Shown: one piece after another, positions 43,394-51,210 of the stretch
How positions within the stretch are numbered: position 1 is the first letter of the stretch
Layout of the letters: every line of letters starts with the position of its first letter
From: Bradyrhizobium yuanmingense
GTDB taxonomy: Bacteria; Pseudomonadota; Alphaproteobacteria; Rhizobiales; Xanthobacteraceae
NCBI RefSeq assembly: GCF_900094575.1
Contig: NZ_FMAE01000010.1
Coordinates: forward strand, 62,001 to 126,000
Length of the DNA stretch: 64,000 nucleotides
Direction: 5' to 3'
The notes under the pieces: generated by a model
What the model was told of the DNA's origin: nothing
Databases searched by the model: none
The model's input: the letters and a program-made list of their open reading frames with translations, nothing else
Program-made: the position numbers and the translations under genes

Positions 43394-43930
43394 TCAGAGC
43401 GCCGAGACCAGCTTCAGCACGACCGGGCCTGCGGCACGGGCCGCCGACGCAGCCTCGGAACGGCGCGTCAGACGGCCATGCGGCGCGCAATAGCTCGAGC
43501 CCGGCTGGCGCGGGTGGCCGCAGAAGGTGATCTCCTCACCGTCCTTGTCGCCGCCATAGGGATAGCGGCAGTCGGCCGGCTCGAGCTCGACCAATTGGAT
43601 CAGGCGCGGCTGGATGCCGACACAGCGCAACTTCACCCGCGCCGCAGGCTTCATGGCGGACTTCGGCGGCAGATTGAGGCTCGGCCACGCCACCCGGCGC
43701 GGCGAAAGCAGGCTGGGTTCACCCGGCAAGGGCGGCGCGAGCGCCGGGCTCGTCATCCATTGCGGCACGATGAGCCGGAGCCGCTTGGCGCGGCCGACCA
43801 CCGCGCTGCGCGTATAAGCCGTTCCAAACCTTGCGTTTATCTGTCTTCCGATCTCCGCATAAGACATGCCTTTGTGAAAATAGTCGCGAAGCGCGTCGGA
43901 GTGCTCCGACGGCCAATGGCCCGGTTCCAT
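43394..43930 (-). CDS. GcrA-family cell-cycle regulator homologue
   Basis: 178 residues. N-terminal HTH (WPSEHSDALRDYFHKGMSYA, then QINARFGTAYTRSAVVGRAKRL) and C-terminal cysteine/histidine region (ADCRYPYGG, ITFCGHPRQPGSSYCAPHGRL) match GcrA. Host GcrA is a sigma-70 cofactor that recognises methylated promoters. This copy is divergent from a phage-type repressor, so it is probably a prophage-borne GcrA homologue rather than the housekeeping one. Confidence 0.85.
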   Translation of the reverse strand: MEPGHWPSEHSDALRDYFHKGMSYAEIGRQINARFGTAYTRSAVVGRAKRLRLIVPQWMTSPALAPPLPGEPSLLSPRRVAWPSLNLPPKSAMKPAARVKLRCVGIQPRLIQLVELEPADCRYPYGGDKDGEEITFCGHPRQPGSSYCAPHGRLTRRSEAASAARAAGPVVLKLVSAL

Positions 43931-43983
43931 GCTGCTGTCCTGTGATGCGCCTCCACCCGGGAGGCGAGACGCACATTCCGTTA

Positions 43984-44047
43984 TTCCGAATATAGAGTCA
44001 AGCCGTATTTCTGATATTCATAATTGCATCAATTCCGAATTTCGGAT
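43984..44047. promoter_or_regulatory. Divergent control region with repressor-like palindrome
   Basis: 44033-44047 reads TTCCGA, 3 nt, TCGGAT, a near-perfect dyad. A half-site TTCCGA lies at 43984, within the spacer of a minus-strand promoter-like TTGACT (towards the GcrA-like gene). The same dyad, perfect, recurs at 44736. Most likely operators of the S24 repressor for autoregulation and control of the divergent gene. Confidence 0.6.
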
Positions 44048-44085
44048 TACAAGAGGCGAGACGGTGCGCAATCGAGGGAATCACC

Positions 44086-44694
44086 ATGTTGGACGTAGCA
44101 ATGATCGAGCGGGGCCTGGAGAAGACGGGCAAGAGCAAGGGCGGCCTGGCTGCGGCCATGGGCGTGCGGCCCGGCGCGGTCTCGGAGATTCTCGGCGGCG
44201 AGCGCCTGGTGAAGGCCTCGGAGATCATTCCGATCATGGAATATCTCGAGCTCAATCTCGCGCCGATCATGGGGCGCGTCGGAGCCGGCGCCGTGATCGA
44301 GCCGGACTACGAACAGGTTCCGCCGGAAGGTCTCGGCGACGTCGCGTTGCCCTTCCCGATCATGGAAGAGACGATCGCATTCGAGATCGTGGGCGATTCG
44401 ATGCTGCCCAAATACGAAAGCGGCGACGTGATCGTCGTCTACAAGGACCAGCGCCACCCGCTGTCGAGCTTCTACGGCGAAGAGGCAGTGGTCCGCCTCA
44501 AGACCGGCGAGCGCTATCTGAAGACCATCGAGCGGGGCAAATCTCCCTCAGTGGTCAACCTCACGAGCTTCAATGCCAAGCCGATCGTCGGCGTCAAGCT
44601 TGACTGGGTCGGGGAGATCTGCCTGTCCATGCCCAAGGGACAGCTTGAGCGGCTGCGCGCGAAGTCGGCGCGGCCGCGCAAGAAGAGCAAATGA
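44086..44694 (+). CDS. CI/LexA-like S24 repressor
   Basis: 202 residues. N-terminal HTH (GLAAAMGVRPGAVSEILGGE, 20-39), self-cleavage linker with Ala-Gly in GRVGAGAVIE (A67-G68), and S24 peptidase domain with nucleophile S105 in GDSMLPKYESGD and lysine K146 in RYLKTIE. A phage repressor that likely autocleaves on RecA activation. ATG 44086 follows GAGGGA. Matching palindromes at 44033 and 44736 suggest its binding sites. Confidence 0.9.
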   Translation: MLDVAMIERGLEKTGKSKGGLAAAMGVRPGAVSEILGGERLVKASEIIPIMEYLELNLAPIMGRVGAGAVIEPDYEQVPPEGLGDVALPFPIMEETIAFEIVGDSMLPKYESGDVIVVYKDQRHPLSSFYGEEAVVRLKTGERYLKTIERGKSPSVVNLTSFNAKPIVGVKLDWVGEICLSMPKGQLERLRAKSARPRKKSK

Positions 44695-44726
44695 GGGCTG
44701 CCACTTCTGATTAAAAGAAATCACAC

Positions 44727-44755
44727 TTGACATAGTTCCGATTTTCGGAAATAAT
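44727..44755 (+). promoter_or_regulatory. Promoter with repressor operator between -35 and -10
   Basis: TTGACA (44727-44732), 17-base spacer, AATAAT (44750-44755). The spacer holds a perfect dyad, TTCCGA, TTT, TCGGAA (44736-44750). Occupancy would block RNA polymerase, so the gene starting at 44795 should be directly repressed. Best single regulatory site in the window. Confidence 0.75.
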
Positions 44756-44794
44756 CTGCCGCGTCCCGACCATGGGGCGCGGCAGGGTCGTTTC

Positions 44795-45070
44795 ATGCAA
44801 TACTTCGTCGTGATGATCGATTATGGACGGCGGGGCCGCGAGGCGGTCGTCGATCCCGAAATCACCCGGCGCGAGGTCATTTCCCGCCTCGCCTCGGGTG
44901 AGTATCGGAACGTCTCGTTCATCCACGAGATCGTGGAGAACTCGGTCGAAGATGTCACCGCGGCCATCCTGGCCGAGGCGGCCCTCCCACAGATCGAGCC
45001 CGAGGACGTCGATCTTCAGGCAATCCGCCTCGACCACATCCACGACCTGCGCAAGCACGAGAGGACGTGA
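44795..45070 (+). CDS. Small phage-regulated protein of unknown function
   Basis: 91 residues: MQYFVVMIDYGRRGREAVVD, then a helical, acidic remainder. No domain recognised. The strong operator-bearing promoter upstream implies it is made when the S24 repressor is inactivated, so an early or regulatory role is likely. Confidence 0.65.
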   Translation: MQYFVVMIDYGRRGREAVVDPEITRREVISRLASGEYRNVSFIHEIVENSVEDVTAAILAEAALPQIEPEDVDLQAIRLDHIHDLRKHERT

Positions 45071-45082
45071 CGCAGGCCCACA

Positions 45083-45202
45083 GCATGATCCGGACCTGAA
45101 GGGCCGCGTTAGCGCAAAGTGTGCAGCGGTTTTCCGAAACGATCATGATCAATCAACAGCCTAAAGCGAGATGATGATTCATCCTAATCGCATCGCGCTT
45201 TA
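45083..45202. repeat. Rhizobial extragenic palindrome, copy 3, with extra 21 bp
   Basis: Same two-hairpin layout as at 22288 and 26960, but 45095-45115 (CCTGAAGGGCCGCGTTAGCGC plus junction) is inserted after GATCCGGA in the first arm. Lies between convergent genes. Confidence 0.8.
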
Positions 45203-45229
45203 GAGCTCGCGCCACCATCCCGTTGGGCA

Positions 45230-46204
45230 TTACACAAGGAGAACGGTCGATCCCGTGGTCTTGCGTGCCGCAAGATCGGCATGCGCCTTGGCGGCGTCCT
45301 TCAGCGGGTAGGTCTGGTGCACCTCGATCTTGACCGCGCCGGACTTGACGACGTCGAACAGCTCATTCGCCATCGCCACCAGATTTTCGCGCTTGGCGGC
45401 GTAGGTAAACAGCGTCGGACGCGTGACGTAGAGCGAGCCCTTCTGGGCGAGCAGGCCAAGATTAAGCGGCTCCACCGCGCCGGAGGACTGGCCGAACAGC
45501 GCAGCGACGCCGAGCGGGGCGAGGCAATCCAGCGATTTCAGGAACGTGTCCTTGCCGACGGAGTCGTAAACCACTGGCACTTTCTTGCCGCCGGTGATCT
45601 CGTCGACCCGCTTCACGAAATCTTCCCTTGTATAGATGATGACATGGTCGCAGCCATGCGCCTTGGCGAGCTTCGCCTTCTCGTCGTTGCTGACGGTGCC
45701 GATCACGGTCGCGCCGAGATGCTTGGCCCACTGGCTCAAGATCAGGCCGACACCGCCGGCGGCCGCATGCAGCAGGATGGTATCGCCGGCTTTCACCCGA
45801 TAGGTCTGGCGGATCAGATATTGCGTGGTGAGCCCCTTGAGCATCATCGCCGCCGCCGTCTTGTCGTCGACGCCGTCGGGCAATTTCAACAGCCGGTCGG
45901 CGGGGATCAGCCGCGCCTCCGCATACGCCCCGAGCGGCGAGGCGCCATAAGCGACGCGATCGCCCGGCTTCAGATCGCTGACGCCAGGCCCGACCTCTTC
46001 GACGACGCCAGCCGCCTCGCTGCCGAGCCCGCTCGGCAGTTGCGCCGGATAGAGGCCGGAACGGTTATAGATGTCGACGAAATTGAGGCCGACCGCGGTG
46101 TGGCGGATGCGCGCCTCGCCGGGCCCAGGTTTGCCGACGCTGACCTCCTCCCAGACCAGGACTTCCGGACCGCCGGTTTTGTGAAAGCGAATGGCATGCG
46201 TCAT
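45230..46204 (-). CDS. qor: NADPH:quinone oxidoreductase (zinc-less MDR)
   Basis: 324 residues. Qor pattern: GLNFVDIYNRSGLYP, GSEAAGVVEEVG, and the nucleotide site HAAAGGVGLILSQWAKHLGA (about 145-164). No zinc-ligand cysteines, as expected for quinone reductases. Cytoplasmic; reduces quinones with NADPH. Confidence 0.92.
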   Translation of the reverse strand: MTHAIRFHKTGGPEVLVWEEVSVGKPGPGEARIRHTAVGLNFVDIYNRSGLYPAQLPSGLGSEAAGVVEEVGPGVSDLKPGDRVAYGASPLGAYAEARLIPADRLLKLPDGVDDKTAAAMMLKGLTTQYLIRQTYRVKAGDTILLHAAAGGVGLILSQWAKHLGATVIGTVSNDEKAKLAKAHGCDHVIIYTREDFVKRVDEITGGKKVPVVYDSVGKDTFLKSLDCLAPLGVAALFGQSSGAVEPLNLGLLAQKGSLYVTRPTLFTYAAKRENLVAMANELFDVVKSGAVKIEVHQTYPLKDAAKAHADLAARKTTGSTVLLV

Positions 46205-46427
46205 GGGCGTGCTCCTTTATCGTTGAAATGAAAGTTCGAACACCGGATCGGCCTGTGAAATAGGCATTTGGTCCGCCCGTTACAGTATAGAAGCCGTAAC
46301 AAGAATGTCACAGCGAACCACAAACAGCCGCCGTTCCGCCTCCGTTCGAAAGAGTTGATGAGGGCCCCGCGGCGACCCGCAGTAGCCTTGCGCGGGGTTT
46401 GATGGTCGCCTGCGAAGGAGAGCCGAG

Positions 46428-46628
46428 ATGCCAGCTTACGTTCAGCATCATCAGGACGTCGAAATCGCGCCAGTGAATTGCCCTACCTGTATGGGGTTCC
46501 TGCCGATGTATGTGCGCGAGGTCGAGCCGCATTGGAGCCTAGCCAAGATCGACTTCGTCTATGAATGCGCCGATTGCGGCGCCGAGCTGAGGCAGACGAT
46601 CCGCAAGCCGGAGCTGCTGCGGCACTGA
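46428..46628 (+). CDS. Small zinc-ribbon-like protein
   Basis: 66 residues with two CxxC pairs (CPTC at 18-21, CADC near 49-52), likely one zinc site. ATG 46428 follows AAGGAGAG. Function unknown. Confidence 0.7.
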   Translation: MPAYVQHHQDVEIAPVNCPTCMGFLPMYVREVEPHWSLAKIDFVYECADCGAELRQTIRKPELLRH

Positions 46629-46774
46629 TCGCGCCAACAGCGAAGCGCTCAACTATTTGCGCTTAGCGGAAAAACGCCGTTCACGCGGGTCAGATGTCTC
46701 CCAAACGTGGCTTGTTCTTTGCCTGGAACGCAGGCAGAACAAGCCTCAAGCAAGACCTTTGGGAGCGCCCTTTC

Positions 46775-47722
46775 GTGGCTGATCAGAAGGCCTCGACCTC
46801 GATCGAGGCAGTGGAGAGCGGCCTCGCCGCGCAGGGCTACATCGCGAGCCGGCAGATCGCGACTGCCGTCTATTTGTCGCAGCAGATCGAGAAGCCGATC
46901 CTGGTCGAGGGCCCCGCGGGCGTCGGCAAGACCGAGCTCGCCAAGGCGATCGCGGCTTGGCGCGGCATGAAGATGATCCGCCTGCAATGCTATGAGGGCC
47001 TCGACGAGGCCAAGGCGCTCTACGAGTGGAAATACGCCAAGCAGCTTCTCTACACGCAGATCCTCAAGGACAAGCTCGGCGAGGTTCTCGGCGGCGCGCA
47101 GACGCTGCATGCCGCGCTCGACCAGCTCCACGATTTCGGCGACGTGTTCTTCTCCAAGGAATTCGTCGAGCCGCGGCCGCTGCTCCAGGCGCTTGAGCAG
47201 CCGGGCGGCTGCGTGCTCCTGATCGACGAGATCGACAAGTCGGACGCCGAATTCGAATCGCTGCTGCTGGAAATCCTGTCCGACTTCCAGGTCACGATCC
47301 CCGAGCTCGGAACCGTTTCGGCGATCACGCCGCCGACGGTGATCCTCACCTCCAACAGCGAGCGCGACCTCGGCGATGCCCTGAAGCGACGCTGCCTGCA
47401 TCTGCATATCGGCTTTCCCGAGCAGCGGCTCGAGGAGCGCATCGTCGAAAGCCGTGTGCCCGGCATCTCGCAGACGCTGCGCCGGCAGATGGTCGGCTTC
47501 ATCCACGAGATCCGCTCGCTGGATCTGAAGAAGCTGCCCTCGGTCAGCGAGACCATCGACTGGGCGCGTGTGCTGGTACTGCTCCAGGCTTCCGAACTCG
47601 ATACTGAGATCGTCAAGGACACGCTCAACGTGCTCCTGAAATACGAAGCCGACATCGAGGCCGCGACGCCGCAGGTGACGACCTTCATTGCCAAGGCGGC
47701 CCGGTCCAACGTCTTCGGTTGA
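46775..47722 (+). CDS. MoxR-family AAA+ ATPase (CoxD-like)
   Basis: 315 residues from GTG 46775 (GGGAG upstream); an ATG-started frame from 46694 is longer but the extra residues are not family-like. Walker A EGPAGVGKTE (45-54), Walker B VLLIDEIDKSD, sensor ILTSNSERDLGDALKRRC. MoxR proteins act with VWA partners in protein or cofactor maturation. Overlaps or abuts the VWA gene, so the two form one unit. Confidence 0.88.
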   Translation: MADQKASTSIEAVESGLAAQGYIASRQIATAVYLSQQIEKPILVEGPAGVGKTELAKAIAAWRGMKMIRLQCYEGLDEAKALYEWKYAKQLLYTQILKDKLGEVLGGAQTLHAALDQLHDFGDVFFSKEFVEPRPLLQALEQPGGCVLLIDEIDKSDAEFESLLLEILSDFQVTIPELGTVSAITPPTVILTSNSERDLGDALKRRCLHLHIGFPEQRLEERIVESRVPGISQTLRRQMVGFIHEIRSLDLKKLPSVSETIDWARVLVLLQASELDTEIVKDTLNVLLKYEADIEAATPQVTTFIAKAARSNVFG

Positions 47723-47727
47723 CGCCG

Positions 47728-49107
47728 ATGCGCGAAAATCTCCATCGCTTCTTTCGGGCGGCACGCGGGGCTGGCGTTGACGTCTCGCCGGCCGAAAGCA
47801 TCGATGCGATGCGCGCCGTCGCGCAGGTCGGCATCTCCGACCGCGCCGTGCTACGCGATGCGCTGCTGCTGACGCTCGCCAAGTCGCAGGACGAGAAGCT
47901 CGCGCTCGGCGACTGCTTTGATCTGTTCTTCAGCCAGCCGGAGCCGCGACAGGAGCAGCCTGAGGCTGCCGGCGAAGACGATGCTGCGCAAGGCGAGGAT
48001 CAGCCGCCCTCCGCCGGCTCGGCGAGCGAGGCGGGCGAAGGTCAGCCTTCCCAGGGCCTGGGTCCCTTGGCGCAGATGCTATTGTCGCAGGATCGCAACG
48101 CGATCGCTGCCGCGATTGCCAGCGCCTCCGGCGCGGCCTCCCTGTCCGACATCCGCTACTCCACCCAGCGCGGCATATTCTCCAGCCGCATCCTCGACGC
48201 CATGGGCCTCCAGCGCCTGCGCGACGATCTCGACCAACTGACCGCGACCAACCCGTCGCTGGCCGAGCGCCTGCGCGCCGCGCTCGATGCCTTGCGCGAA
48301 GCCGTGCGCGATACGGTCTCGCAAGGGCTCGCACTCTATGCCCGCGAGGAGGCCGAGAACCTCCGCAACGAGATCCTGCGCAACGCGCCGCTTGCCCGCA
48401 TCGAGCGGCGCCAGGTCGCCGAGATGCGTGCCCTCATCCGCCAGATCGCACGCCGGCTGCGCGAGCGCTATTCCAAGCCGCGCAAGCGCCAGCGCCGCGG
48501 CCATCTCGACGTTCGCCGCACGCTCCGCCGCAACGCAGCCTGGGGCGGCGTGCCCTTCCTCACGGCATGGAAGCGCAAGCATCGCGACAGGCCGAAGATC
48601 GTCGCGCTGTGCGACGTCTCGGGCTCCGTTGCGCAAGTCTCGGACTTCTTCCTGCTGCTGATCCACTCGCTGCACGAGGTGGTCGACGACGTCCGCTCCT
48701 TCGCCTTCTCTTCGCACCTGATCGAGGTCAGCGAGATCCTGGAGACGAAGTCGCCGGAGGAGGCGATGTCCGAGATCATGTCCAAGGTCGGTTTCGGCTC
48801 GTCGGATTACGGCGCCTCGCTGGTCGATTTCGAGAAGGAGTTCATGAGCGCGCTGACGCCGCAGACCACGGTGATCGTGCTCGGCGATGCCCGCAGCAAC
48901 AATCTCGACCCACGCGCCGACATTTTGCGCCGGATCTCCGAGCGTTCGAAGCGGTTGGTCTGGCTCAATCCCGAGGGGCGGCTCGCCTGGGGCTTTGGCG
49001 ATTCCGAGATGCCGCGCTACGCAACCTTTTGCAGCGTCGTGCGCCAATGCGCCACCGCGCAACAGCTCGAACGCGCTGTTTCCGATATTGTGGCGACTTA
49101 TCAATAA
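47728..49107 (+). CDS. CoxE-like VWA domain protein
   Basis: 459 residues. Long helical N-terminal part with an acidic Gln/Glu-rich segment (about 70-110), and a C-terminal von Willebrand A domain with MIDAS motif CDVSGSVAQ (about 294). Matches CoxE-type partners of MoxR ATPases. No carbon monoxide dehydrogenase genes are nearby. ATG 47728 or a TTG nine bases earlier is the start. Confidence 0.85.
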   Translation: MRENLHRFFRAARGAGVDVSPAESIDAMRAVAQVGISDRAVLRDALLLTLAKSQDEKLALGDCFDLFFSQPEPRQEQPEAAGEDDAAQGEDQPPSAGSASEAGEGQPSQGLGPLAQMLLSQDRNAIAAAIASASGAASLSDIRYSTQRGIFSSRILDAMGLQRLRDDLDQLTATNPSLAERLRAALDALREAVRDTVSQGLALYAREEAENLRNEILRNAPLARIERRQVAEMRALIRQIARRLRERYSKPRKRQRRGHLDVRRTLRRNAAWGGVPFLTAWKRKHRDRPKIVALCDVSGSVAQVSDFFLLLIHSLHEVVDDVRSFAFSSHLIEVSEILETKSPEEAMSEIMSKVGFGSSDYGASLVDFEKEFMSALTPQTTVIVLGDARSNNLDPRADILRRISERSKRLVWLNPEGRLAWGFGDSEMPRYATFCSVVRQCATAQQLERAVSDIVATYQ

Positions 49108-49126
49108 GCAATAACAGCCGCCTCCG

Positions 49127-49303
49127 TCAGGCGGCGTTCAGCTCGGCCTGATTGCATTCCCGAAAGTGACGCGCGATTTCGTCGAGCGCGCGCTGCTCCC
49201 ATTCTTCTGCCTGCGCCAGCCAGAACGGCCGGCGCTTCGAATCGAGCGCCGCGCGCTCTCGGCAAAGGAATTCCTGCCTGCGAATTTCCACCAGCCTGTT
49301 CAT
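49127..49303 (-). CDS. Small charged protein (start uncertain)
   Basis: 58 residues from ATG 49303, which has GGAGTGGAG upstream: MNRLVEIRRQEFLCRERAAL, then WLAQAEEWEQRALDEIARHF. The frame stays open to ATG 49585 (152 residues) without a ribosome site, so the longer form is possible. Function unknown. Convergent with the VWA gene. Confidence 0.5.
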   Translation of the reverse strand: MNRLVEIRRQEFLCRERAALDSKRRPFWLAQAEEWEQRALDEIARHFRECNQAELNAA

Positions 49304-49654
49304 GCACTCCACTCCGGCCGTGTGAAGCCATTCCCCGCAGGCCAAGGTAACAGAGTCCTCAATCTCCCGCCTCATCATTTCTGTGCATATCGCGACGCCA
49401 AATAGGACAGTGATGCTTGCCGTGCACTGCGGCAGCTCGCATCGCAACATCAAGTGCGGATCATCAATTAGTGATCGGAGAACGTGACGGTAGTCGTGCA
49501 CTAACGACGTTAACTCTTGTGGCGCAACGAAGTGCCGCAATTTGTGAAGAGATGTTCTAAACAGCTGACCGAATTCCCGACTCATTGTCGTCGCATGGTC
49601 TTCATGCGGCGCCGCTAACAGGGGCACGCGAACCGGACGATCGGCTGAGGCACC
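49304..49654. other. Upstream extension or intergenic
   Basis: Holds the possible N-terminal extension of the minus-strand small gene and the ribosome site of the plus-strand gene at 49655. Lower GC than the flanks; nothing else recognised. Confidence 0.4.
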
Positions 49655-49876
49655 ATGAGCAACGATTTCGAGTTTGATCTATCGACCGACCAGTGGGAAG
49701 CGCTAAAGGCGCTTCGCAACCCGGTGTCGAACGGTCGCCTCGCGAAGGCCTATCTCGTCGAAAGCCTCGCCAAGCTCGGCCTCGTTGTCATGAATGACGG
49801 CGTGCCTGCGATAACATCCACAGGACGCAAGGTGCTGGTGCGCGGCTCATGCCGGCTGCTCGATCTCGTGGCGTGA
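49655..49876 (+). CDS. Small winged-helix-like protein
   Basis: 73 residues: LSTDQWEALKALRNPVSNGR, then a helix and VVMNDGVPAITSTGRKVL, a helix-helix-wing arrangement suggestive of a small DNA-binding fold. Not assigned to a family. Confidence 0.55.
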   Translation: MSNDFEFDLSTDQWEALKALRNPVSNGRLAKAYLVESLAKLGLVVMNDGVPAITSTGRKVLVRGSCRLLDLVA

Positions 49877-50011
49877 CGAGATCGCCTGCTGCCGCGTAAC
49901 TGCGCCATCGCCTGAAAAATAACCTTTAGCTCTTCATCGAAATCGGATTTGCTTCTTGCGACAAGATCTGGCGCGCAACGACGCTGCGCCAGACAGGCAA
50001 GGGAGCTGATC

Positions 50012-51025
50012 ATGAACGGGCTTGGCGGGCTGAACAAATCCCCCAACGGTGTGGTTATCGGACTTGTGCAGCTGCAGCTGCCTAGCGTGGTGAGCGCGGC
50101 CGATCTCGCCAGGCAGACCGAGCGCATCGTCTGGATGGTCGGCAAGGCCCGCCGCAATCTCTCCACCATGGATCTGGTGGTCTTCCCCGAATACTCGCTG
50201 CACGGCCTGTCGATGGACACCAATCCGGAGATCATGTGTCGGCTTGACGGACCGGAGGTTGCGGCCTTCAAGCAGGCCTGTGTCGATAACAAGATCTGGG
50301 GCTGCTTCTCCATCATGGAGTTCAACCCGCATGGCAATCCCTACAACTCGGGCCTGATCATCGACGATCACGGCGAGATCAAGCTCTACTATCGCAAACT
50401 TCATCCCTGGATTCCGGTCGAGCCGTGGGAGCCCGGCGACATCGGCATTCCCGTGATCGAGGGACCGAAGGGCGCGAAGATCGCGCTGATCATCTGCCAT
50501 GACGGCATGTTCCCGGAGATGGCACGGGAATGCGCCTACAAAGGCGCGGAGATCATGATCCGCACCGCCGGCTACACCGCGCCGATCCGCGAAGCCTGGC
50601 GCTTCACCAACCAGGCCAATTCGTTTCAGAATCTGATGATCACCGCAAATGTCTGCATGTGCGGCTCGGACGGCTCGTTCGATTCCATGGGCGAAGGCAT
50701 GATCGTCAATTTCGACGGCACGGTCCTGGCGCATGGTACGACCGGCCGTGCCGACGAGATCATCACCGCAGAGGTCCGGCCGGATCTCGTGCGCGAAGCC
50801 CGCATCAACTGGGGCGTCGAAAACAACATCTACCAGCTCTGGCACCGCGGCTATGTCGCGGTGAAGGGCGGCGCGATGGACTGCCCCTACACCTTCATGC
50901 AGGACATGGTCGCCGGCACCTTCCGATTGCCGTGGGAAAATCAGGTCAAGGTCACCGACGGCACCTCGTGCGGCTTCCCGGCCCCGACGCGGATGTTCGG
51001 CAAGACGGCGAAGGCGGCGGAATAA
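50012..51025 (+). CDS. amiF: Formamidase (nitrilase superfamily)
   Basis: 337 residues. Catalytic triad at the known AmiF-like positions: E60 in VVFPEYS, K129 in YYRKLHPW, C162 in IICHDGM. The start MNGLGGLNKSPNGVVIGLVQ and the end GFPAPTRMFGK are formamidase-like. Hydrolyses formamide to formate and ammonia; aliphatic amidase is the alternative. ATG 50012 with GGGAG; the in-frame upstream ATG is not conserved-looking. Fits the nitrogen-acquisition theme of this end of the window. Confidence 0.88.
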   Translation: MNGLGGLNKSPNGVVIGLVQLQLPSVVSAADLARQTERIVWMVGKARRNLSTMDLVVFPEYSLHGLSMDTNPEIMCRLDGPEVAAFKQACVDNKIWGCFSIMEFNPHGNPYNSGLIIDDHGEIKLYYRKLHPWIPVEPWEPGDIGIPVIEGPKGAKIALIICHDGMFPEMARECAYKGAEIMIRTAGYTAPIREAWRFTNQANSFQNLMITANVCMCGSDGSFDSMGEGMIVNFDGTVLAHGTTGRADEIITAEVRPDLVREARINWGVENNIYQLWHRGYVAVKGGAMDCPYTFMQDMVAGTFRLPWENQVKVTDGTSCGFPAPTRMFGKTAKAAE

Positions 51026-51057
51026 CCCGGTTTCTCCGGTGAAACCGCGACAATCTG

Positions 51058-51199
51058 GCACCGTGGCCTGCGCGCTCGGCAACCTCGTCGGCAATTGCGT
51101 CGCAACCGTCGCGGTCGCGGCCTGGGAAGGCGATCTCGCCCGGCCAAGGCGGCCAAGGTGCTGGAGGGTGGCGAGGTGGTCGACGTGACGGCGGGATAG
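51058..51199 (+). pseudogene. 3' remnant of a C4-dicarboxylate transporter gene (dctA-like)
   Basis: Reads ALGNLVGNCVATVAVAAWEG, then shifts frame and continues AKAAKVLEGGEVVDVTAG before a stop. The end of DctA transporters has NLVGNGVAT.VVAKWEG followed by a similar Lys/Ala/Gly tail. Only the last ~45 codons remain, broken by a frameshift. Not a working gene. Confidence 0.6.
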
Positions 51200-51210
51200 A
51201 GGTTCGGCGA

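Noticed and set aside
43394..43930. The GcrA homologue as the housekeeping cell-cycle gene
   Set aside because: Its place beside a phage repressor and a phage-type DUF gene points to a prophage copy.
50012..51025. Sigma-54 promoter before the formamidase
   Set aside because: A TGGCGC-like motif occurs at about 49966 but GC does not follow at the required 10-base spacing.
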